Part shown: positions 43,249-47,921 of the stretch, piece after piece
Position numbering within the stretch: the first letter of the stretch is position 1
How the letters are laid out: each line of letters opens with the position of its first letter
Assembly (NCBI GenBank): GCA_044375555.1
Contig: JBILML010000022.1
Span: forward strand, 1-47,921
Reading direction: 5' to 3'
DNA length: 47,921 nucleotides
From: UBA967 sp044375555
GTDB lineage: Bacteria > Verrucomicrobiota > Verrucomicrobiia > Chthoniobacterales > Terrimicrobiaceae
Notes under the pieces: generated by a model
Seen by the model: the letters and a program-made list of their open reading frames with translations, nothing else
The model's database searches: none
Told to the model about the DNA's origin: nothing
Position numbers and translations under genes: made by a program

Positions 43249-44289
43249 TTATTTGCCCTTCTTGGCGGGCGCCTTGCCGGTCGGAACCGAGGCGATCGTC
43301 TGAAGGATGCGGCTGGCGATTTGGTAGGGGTTTCCTTGGGAGTTCGGACGGCGATCTTCCAAGTAGCCTTTCCAGCCATTGTTCTTGAAGCTGTGCGGAA
43401 CGCGGATTGAGGCTCCACGGTCTGCGACGCCCCAGGAGAATTTGTCGATGCTCTGGGTTTCGTGGAGACCGGTCAGGCGCATGTGGTTGTCGGGACCATA
43501 CACGGCGATGTGTTCGTTTTTGTATTTGTCGAACGCCGCCATGAGCTTGTCGAAGTAGTCTTTGCCGCCGACTTCGCGCATGTATTTCGTGGAGAAATTG
43601 GCGTGCATACCCGAGCCATTCCAGTCGGTATTGCCGAGCGGTTTGCAGTGGTATTCGATATCGATGCCGTATTTTTCACAAAGGCGCTGGAGGATGTAGC
43701 GGGCGACCCAGACCTCGTCAGCGGCGCGCTTGGAGCCTTTGCCGAAGATTTGAAATTCCCACTGGCCCTTGGCGACCTCGGCATTGATGCCTTCATGGTT
43801 GATGCCGGCATCGAGGCAGATGTCGAGATGCTCCTCGACGATCTGGCGGGCGATGTCGCCAACATTTTTGTAGCCAACGCCAGTGTAGTAAGGTCCTTGT
43901 GGAGCCGGGTATCCGCTTTCCGGGAAGCCGAGGGGGCGTCCGTCTTGATAAAAGAAATACTCCTGCTCGAAGCCGAACCAAGCATTGGGATCATCCAAAA
44001 TGGTGGCGCGGTCATTGGATGGGTGGGGTGTGCCGTCGGCATTGTAAACTTCGCACATGACGAGCGCGCCATTTTTGCGGGTGCTGTCGGGATAGACGGC
44101 CACGGGCACGAGCACGCAATCGGAGCTGCCGCCGGGGGCTTGTTGAGTGGAGCTGCCGTCAAAGCCCCACTTAGGAAGAGCCTCCAACTTGGGGAACGAA
44201 GCGAAGTCTTTGAGCTGGGTCTTGCTGCGAAGGTTGCGGACGGGTTCGTAGCCGTCGAGCCAGATGTATTCGAGTTTGTATTTAGCCAT
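43249..44289 (-). CDS. glnII: Glutamine synthetase, GSII (eukaryote-like) type
   Basis: This 346-residue enzyme makes glutamine from glutamate, ammonia and ATP. The short length, LEYIWLDGYEPVRNLRSKTQ, WGFDGSSTQQAPGGSSDCVLVPVAVYPD, AWFGFEQEYFFY, NAEVAKGQWEFQIFG, PLGNTDWNGSGMHANFSTKYMR and GVADRGASIRVP all match the GSII class found in eukaryotes, rhizobia and some other bacteria. It lacks the adenylation loop of GSI, so control is likely transcriptional. A well-placed sigma-54 promoter lies about 95 bases upstream. Confidence 0.95.
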   Translation of the reverse strand: MAKYKLEYIWLDGYEPVRNLRSKTQLKDFASFPKLEALPKWGFDGSSTQQAPGGSSDCVLVPVAVYPDSTRKNGALVMCEVYNADGTPHPSNDRATILDDPNAWFGFEQEYFFYQDGRPLGFPESGYPAPQGPYYTGVGYKNVGDIARQIVEEHLDICLDAGINHEGINAEVAKGQWEFQIFGKGSKRAADEVWVARYILQRLCEKYGIDIEYHCKPLGNTDWNGSGMHANFSTKYMREVGGKDYFDKLMAAFDKYKNEHIAVYGPDNHMRLTGLHETQSIDKFSWGVADRGASIRVPHSFKNNGWKGYLEDRRPNSQGNPYQIASRILQTIASVPTGKAPAKKGK

Positions 44290-44382
44290 TCTGTGTGTGG
44301 TGTATTTTTTTGAGCACCTTCAAGCCGCTCGAGGGTGCGATTTGTTTCTTTTTTAGCATTTTTCCGTGCGGCGAGAGATAGG

Positions 44383-44400
44383 ATGCAATTTGCATGCCAA
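44383..44400 (-). promoter_or_regulatory. Sigma-54 (RpoN) promoter of glnII
   Basis: Read on the minus strand, TTGGCATGCAAATTGCAT has the -24 GG and -12 GC at the exact 10-base spacing. It matches the consensus YTGGCACG-N4-TTGCW at all but one position. Transcription would start near 44371, leaving an 82-base leader before glnII ATG 44289. This predicts nitrogen control through an NtrC-type activator; no activator site is evident before the window sequence changes to yqeY. Confidence 0.65.
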
Positions 44401-44421
44401 CCCTGCGGCACGGGAAAAAAG

Positions 44422-44874
44422 TTATGACAGGTGTTTTTGGACTTCGGCGCTGAGGGTGCGTCCGTCGACCCGTCCGGCGGACTTGGCGTTGACCAATTTC
44501 ATGACGGCGCCCATGTCTTTTTTCGAGGTGGCACCGGCCTCGGCGATGGCGGCTTTGACCAAAGCCTCGACCTCGGCGGGGGAGAGTTGTTGGGGGAGGT
44601 AGGAGTTGAGGATGTCGATCTCGGCTTTCTCGGCGGCAGCCATTTCGGGTCGGCCGCCTTTTTCAAAAGCTTCCACGGAGTCTTGGCGTTTCTTGACCTC
44701 TTTGCGGACGATGGCGAGGGCCTCCGAGTCCTCGAGCGAGCTGCCGGCGCCACCTTTTTCGATGGCGGCGTTCATGAGGGAGGTTTTGAGCATGCGGAGA
44801 ACGCCGAGTTTGGCGGCCTCGCGGGCCATCATGGCGGCTTTGATGTCTTGGTCGATGCGGGCTTGGAAGGTCAT
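44422..44874 (-). CDS. yqeY: GatB/YqeY-domain protein
   Basis: This 150-residue helical protein has the YqeY pattern (MTFQARIDQDIKAAMMAREAAKLGVLRMLKTSLMNAAIEKG; SEALAIVRKEVKKRQDSVEAFEKGGRPEMAAAEKAEIDILNSYLPQQLS; ATSKKDMGAVMKLVNAKSAGRVDGRTLSAEVQKHL). It is homologous to the tRNA-binding tail of GatB. Its cellular role is not settled; it often lies next to translation or replication genes. Its length is standard. Confidence 0.92.
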   Translation of the reverse strand: MTFQARIDQDIKAAMMAREAAKLGVLRMLKTSLMNAAIEKGGAGSSLEDSEALAIVRKEVKKRQDSVEAFEKGGRPEMAAAEKAEIDILNSYLPQQLSPAEVEALVKAAIAEAGATSKKDMGAVMKLVNAKSAGRVDGRTLSAEVQKHLS

Positions 44875-44981
44875 AGGGTGGGAGTTTTAAGAATTAAGAC
44901 TTAAGTTTTAAGTGGCTGGGGGTGGTTCGGGAGCCGGGGAGTTGCGTCATGGTAAGGATTCCCTGAAGGCCCTTGTTCAAG

Positions 44982-45012
44982 CTCTGTGCTCTCGGTGTCC
45001 TCTGTGATTAAT
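44982..45012 (-). repeat. TTAACCACAGAG-type intergenic repeat, copy 2
   Basis: On the minus strand it reads ATTAATCACAGAGGACACC followed by GAGAGCACAGAG, matching the copy at 17872-17904. It lies in the 154-base gap between yqeY and the thioredoxin-fold gene, which shows no other feature. Confidence 0.6.
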
Positions 45013-45028
45013 TTTTCTGGATCGATTT

Positions 45029-45511
45029 TTAATCGCGGCGGAGGAGTTTTTGTTTGGCGTAGGAATTGTCGATGATGTCGTGGATGCGCTGGGCGGCGAC
45101 GACCCGGTTGCTGACATAGTCGAGGTTGCCATCCATGCCGATGATCGAGATGGAGAAGCCTTGCGCGGTGTCGAACGCGGCGGCGGCGGTGGTGCCATCG
45201 GGAACGGTGAGGAAGGGGATGTTCGAGCGGATGAGGCCGGGCTCGCGCGAGAAGGCGGCGATGCAGACGAGGCCATCGGCGGCAAAGCGTTGGTAGATTT
45301 TTTGGAGTTGTCCGACTTGGGAGCGGAAGGCCCATTCCGTTGGGCTATCGGCGATGAGGATGACGAGCGGGCGGCCGCGGAGGTCCTTCGAGGATTTGGT
45401 TTTTCCGGTGGAGTCGATCCAAGAGAAGTCGGGCATGGCGCGGACGACTTCGGCATGGAGCGCTGCTGTGGAGGCCCATGTGGCGAGCAGGAGGGCGATG
45501 AGGATTCTCAT
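45029..45511 (-). CDS. Exported thioredoxin-fold protein without CxxC
   Basis: The 160-residue protein has a signal peptide (MRILIALLLATWASTAALHAE) and an AhpC/TSA-like core (MPDFSWIDSTGKTKSSKDLRGRPLVILIADSPTEWAFRSQVGQLQKIYQRF; IPFLTVPDGTTAAAAFDTAQGFSISIIGMDGNLDY). The position that would hold the active cysteines reads ADSPTEWAF, with no Cys, so redox activity of the usual type is unlikely. The start overlaps the frr stop by four bases. Confidence 0.72.
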   Translation of the reverse strand: MRILIALLLATWASTAALHAEVVRAMPDFSWIDSTGKTKSSKDLRGRPLVILIADSPTEWAFRSQVGQLQKIYQRFAADGLVCIAAFSREPGLIRSNIPFLTVPDGTTAAAAFDTAQGFSISIIGMDGNLDYVSNRVVAAQRIHDIIDNSYAKQKLLRRD

Positions 45512-46068
45512 ACTTTCATCAACTCCGCTTCCTTGGCGGCAGTTTGTTTGTCGATTTCGACGACGATCTTGTCGGTGAGCTTTTGGACTTCGGTCTCCGT
45601 GTCACGGAGGTCGTCTTCGGTGAGCTTGCCGTCTTTCTGGAGTTTCTTGGCGGTATCGATCGCGTTGCGGCGGCAGGAGCGGACGCGGACGCGGGATTCC
45701 TCGGCGATGCCTTTGACGGTCTTCGTGAGATCGCGCCGGCGCTCTTCGGAGAGTTCGGGAATCGGGAGGCGGATGATCTTGCCGTCCACGGCGGGATTGA
45801 TGCCGAGGCGGGATTCGTTGATGCCGCGCTCGATGTCGCGGACTGTCGAGGCGTCGAAGGGTTGGATGACGAGCAGGCGGGGCTCGGGAGCGGTGATGAG
45901 CGCGAGTTGCTTGAGCTTCATCGAGGAGCCGTAGGCCTCGACATCGATATTTTCGACAAGGGCTGGGGAGGCTTTGCCGGTGCGGATCGCGGAGAATTCG
46001 TGAGTCATGAAGCCCACGGCTTTTTCCATGCTCTCCTCGGCTTCGAACAGGATTTCTTCAATGCTCAT
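45508..46068 (-). CDS. frr: Ribosome recycling factor
   Basis: This 186-residue factor splits the post-termination ribosome with EF-G. MSIEEILFEAEESMEKAVGFMTHEFSAIRTGKASPALVENIDVEAYGSSMKLKQLALIT and IPELSEERRRDLTKTVKGIAEESRVRVRSCRRNAIDTAKKL are diagnostic, and its length is standard. It overlaps pyrH by four bases, the usual bacterial gene order. Confidence 0.97.
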   Translation of the reverse strand: MSIEEILFEAEESMEKAVGFMTHEFSAIRTGKASPALVENIDVEAYGSSMKLKQLALITAPEPRLLVIQPFDASTVRDIERGINESRLGINPAVDGKIIRLPIPELSEERRRDLTKTVKGIAEESRVRVRSCRRNAIDTAKKLQKDGKLTEDDLRDTETEVQKLTDKIVVEIDKQTAAKEAELMKV

Positions 46069-46811
46069 TTGGCGGATTCTGGTTTGTCGGAAACAAGAGT
46101 GCCCACGGGCTCGCCCGCGATGGCAAGGCGAATGTTGTCCGGCTTGTTCATGTCAAAAACGATGATGGGCATTTTGTTGTCCATGCAGAGGCTGAACGCG
46201 GTGGAATCCATCACTTGCAGGCGCTTCGAGAGCGCGTCGGTGTAGGTGATGTGGTCGAAGCGTTTCGCGTCCGGATTTTTCTTCGGGTCGGAGTCGTAGA
46301 TGCCATCGACCTTCGTGGCCTTGAGGATGGCCTGGGCACCGATCTCGGCGGCGCGGAGGGCGGCGGTCGTGTCGGTGGAAAAAAACGGGTTGCCCGTGCC
46401 GGCGACGAAAATCACGACACGGCCGAGTTCGAGGTGGCGAGTGGCCCGGCGGACGATGAAGGGCTCGGCGAGGTTCTGCATTTCGATCGCGGTTTGCACG
46501 CGGACTTCGACGCCGAGTTCTTCGAGGGCGGACATGAGGGCGAGGCCATTGATGACGGTCGCGAGCATGCCCATGTAGTCGGCAGTGGTGCGGTTCATGC
46601 CCTTGTGGCTTGCGGTGAGGCCGCGCCAGATATTCCCGCCGCCGATGACGAGGGCGAGTTCCACGCCGAGCTTGGTGGCATCGGCGATTTGGGCAGCGAT
46701 TTTTTGGACGACTTCCGGGCTGATGCTCTCGTTGCTGCCTGGCTCGCGGAGCACCTCGCCGCTGAGTTTCAGGACAACTCGTTTGTAGCGGACTTGGGAT
46801 GATTGGGACAT
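46065..46811 (-). CDS. pyrH: UMP kinase
   Basis: The 248-residue bacterial UMP kinase has YKRVVLKLSGEVLREPGSNESIS at the N-terminus, ALVIGGGNIWRG as the glycine-rich loop, TADYMGMLATVINGLALMSALE, FVAGTGNPFFSTDTTAALRAAEIGAQAILKATKVDGIYDSDPKKNP and the late FDMNKPDNI. It phosphorylates UMP to UDP and supplies all pyrimidine nucleotides. ATG 46811 (MSQSSQVRYKRV) is chosen over an earlier in-frame ATG at 46838, which would overlap fmt. Confidence 0.96.
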   Translation of the reverse strand: MSQSSQVRYKRVVLKLSGEVLREPGSNESISPEVVQKIAAQIADATKLGVELALVIGGGNIWRGLTASHKGMNRTTADYMGMLATVINGLALMSALEELGVEVRVQTAIEMQNLAEPFIVRRATRHLELGRVVIFVAGTGNPFFSTDTTAALRAAEIGAQAILKATKVDGIYDSDPKKNPDAKRFDHITYTDALSKRLQVMDSTAFSLCMDNKMPIIVFDMNKPDNIRLAIAGEPVGTLVSDKPESAK

Positions 46812-46834
46812 GCGCGAGGCCGGATCAAACCGCA

Positions 46835-47782
46835 TCACGGGGCGGGAGGAAAGGACAAATCCAGACGAGTGCCAGGAGGGAGTGGGTGGCCTCGGAGAAA
46901 TTCGGCGGCGGGGAGGCGCTTACGGCCTTGGAGCTGGAGAGATTCGAGGACAAGGCTGCCCGAGCCGCAACCCACGCGGAGAACGCCGGGCGCGGAAGCG
47001 AGAATTTCGCCGGGCGGGCCGGAAGAGGGGTCAGCTTTGGCAGAGTGGATTTTCAGGGTTTGGTCGGCGAGGTGCGTGGTGGCCCCGGGCCAGGGCGACA
47101 TCGCACGGACCCGCGTGGCAAGGGCCTCGGCGGGTTGGTTCCAATCGAGAAGGCCGTCGGTTTTTTTGAGCTTCGGCGCGTAGCTGGCGAGCGCGTTGTC
47201 TTGAGGAATGCGCGTGGCGTTTCCTTGCTCCAAAAGATCAAGGGCTTCGAGCAGGCAGGGCGCGGCGAGATCGGCGAGGCGGTCGTGGAGTTGACCTGTG
47301 GTTTCGTCGGAGCCGATGGCGAGCTTTTGGGCGAGGAGGATGTCGCCGGTGTCGAGGCCTTCGTCCATATACATCACGGTGATGCCGGTCTCTTGGTCGC
47401 CGGCGAGGATGGCGGCGTGGATCGGCGAGGCGCCGCGGTGGCGCGGGAGGAGCGAGGCGTGGAGATTGAGGCAGCCGAGGCGCGGGGTTTCGAGGACGCT
47501 CTTGGGGAGGATTTGGCCGTAGGCGGCGACGACCATGAGGTCGGGCACGAGGGCGCGGAGGTCGTCCAGCGCCGCGGCGGAGCGGAGTTTCTCGGGTTGC
47601 TGGACCGGGAGGTTTTGGGCGAGGGCGATTTGTTTGATGGCGGACATTCGCGGCTTCAAATCCCGGCCAGCTGGCTTGTCGGGTTGCGTAATCACGCCAA
47701 CGACGGTGTGTTTTTCCGAGGTCAGAAGAGCCTGGAGAGCGGGCGCGCCGATTTCGCCCGTGCCGCAAAAAACGATTCTCAT
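46835..47782 (-). CDS. fmt: Methionyl-tRNA formyltransferase
   Basis: The 315-residue enzyme formylates initiator Met-tRNA using 10-formyl-tetrahydrofolate. MRIVFCGTGEIGAPALQALL is the N-terminus, and LMVVAAYGQILPKSVLETPRLGCLNLHASLLPRHRGASPIHAAILAGDQETGITVMYMDEGLDTGDIL includes the catalytic Asn-His-Ser/Asp region. The C-terminal domain (LASYAPKLKKTDGLLDWNQPAEAL, RAMSPWPGATTHL) is complete. ATG 47782 is the natural start. It precedes pyrH by 23 bases and likely forms an operon with pyrH and frr. Confidence 0.96.
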   Translation of the reverse strand: MRIVFCGTGEIGAPALQALLTSEKHTVVGVITQPDKPAGRDLKPRMSAIKQIALAQNLPVQQPEKLRSAAALDDLRALVPDLMVVAAYGQILPKSVLETPRLGCLNLHASLLPRHRGASPIHAAILAGDQETGITVMYMDEGLDTGDILLAQKLAIGSDETTGQLHDRLADLAAPCLLEALDLLEQGNATRIPQDNALASYAPKLKKTDGLLDWNQPAEALATRVRAMSPWPGATTHLADQTLKIHSAKADPSSGPPGEILASAPGVLRVGCGSGSLVLESLQLQGRKRLPAAEFLRGHPLPPGTRLDLSFPPAP

Positions 47783-47803
47783 GGGTTGCAGGGAAGAAGG
47801 ATT

Positions 47804-47824
47804 AACCACAGAGCAACTGTGGTT
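47804..47824. terminator. Hairpin between fmt and transposase gene
   Basis: AACCACAG (47804-47811) pairs perfectly with CTGTGGTT (47817-47824) around AGCAA. A short T-run follows on the plus strand. The left arm begins as part of the TTAACCACAGAG repeat. It may stop transcription of the transposase gene before the fmt operon. Confidence 0.45.
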
Positions 47825-47825
47825 T

Positions 47826-47921
47826 TCAGCAAGTGGAAAGTTTTGGATTTTTGATGAGGGATTGGATGTGAATTAGGAGTTTTCGCATGGCGGCGACGAT
47901 GGCGCATTTGTAGGGTTTGCC
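47826..47921 (-). CDS. IS110-family transposase, C-terminal end (cut by window edge)
   Basis: The minus strand encodes GKPYKCAIVAAMRKLLIHIQ followed by SLIKNPKLSTC and TGA. The pattern GKPxKxAxVAxMRKLLxxxxxLI is the characteristic C-terminus of IS110/IS116-type DEDD transposases. Only 31 residues are visible, so completeness cannot be judged. IS110 elements lack long terminal inverted repeats, so the end is not obvious here. Confidence 0.75.
   Translation of the reverse strand, partial: GKPYKCAIVAAMRKLLIHIQSLIKNPKLSTC

Overview
The window looks like chromosomal DNA of a flagellated member of the PVC group, most likely Verrucomicrobiota. This is an inference from style, not from a marker gene: several TPR-linked O-GlcNAc-transferase-like (GT41) enzymes, a eukaryote-type GSII glutamine synthetase, pairs of Deg-like proteins, REP-type palindromes with a REP-associated transposase, and an intergenic repeat reading TTAACCACAGAG. 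There are no rRNA, tRNA or CRISPR features. Most of the window is GC-rich and gene-dense. The stretch from about 5.9 to 12.5 kb is clearly richer in A+T and looks acquired.

1-20.2 kb is a flagellin and glycan-modification region. A truncated flagellin gene at the left edge is followed by a second flagellin in a tandem repeat with a 1468-base period, a 135-residue mini-flagellin that keeps only the two terminal D0-like ends, and a divergent third flagellin. A fourth full flagellin lies at 19.3 kb. Every flagellin start that is visible, including that of the mini-gene, is preceded by the same two-hairpin RNA leader, whose stems vary in a compensating way while the loops stay fixed. Around them sit a GT41 TPR glycosyltransferase, a mobile-looking stretch of toxin-antitoxin-like pairs (AbiEii-like nucleotidyltransferase, DUF4258/DUF2283, MNT/HEPN), three FkbM-type methyltransferases, a 2173-residue protein carrying four separate glycosyltransferase domains (GT11, CgeB-like, GT4, GT41), and a GT2 glycosyltransferase. 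The working model is that these enzymes build and methylate a glycan on flagellin or another surface structure.

20.2-33.6 kb is mostly housekeeping: CorA, Asd, a YkuD L,D-transpeptidase, ComEC, a lipoprotein, an FGE-like protein, and the minus-strand operon leuS, an active Deg protease, a degenerate Deg paralogue, and a secreted nuclease with a helix-hairpin-helix tail. The leuS gene is exceptional. A complete REP-associated tyrosine transposase with its flanking REP palindromes is inserted in frame in the linker after the editing domain, giving a 1063-residue synthetase in which both the LeuRS and the transposase signature motifs are intact.

33.6-47.9 kb holds rdgB, a GH57 glucan-branching-type enzyme, a FlgD-Ig-like secreted protein, a large secreted beta-propeller protein, guaA, aat, small lipoproteins of the entericidin type, glnII with a good sigma-54 promoter, yqeY, and the minus-strand run fmt-pyrH-frr followed by a thioredoxin-fold protein. 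The right edge cuts an IS110-family transposase gene.

All calls rest on reading motifs by eye. No database search was possible, so domain limits are approximate.
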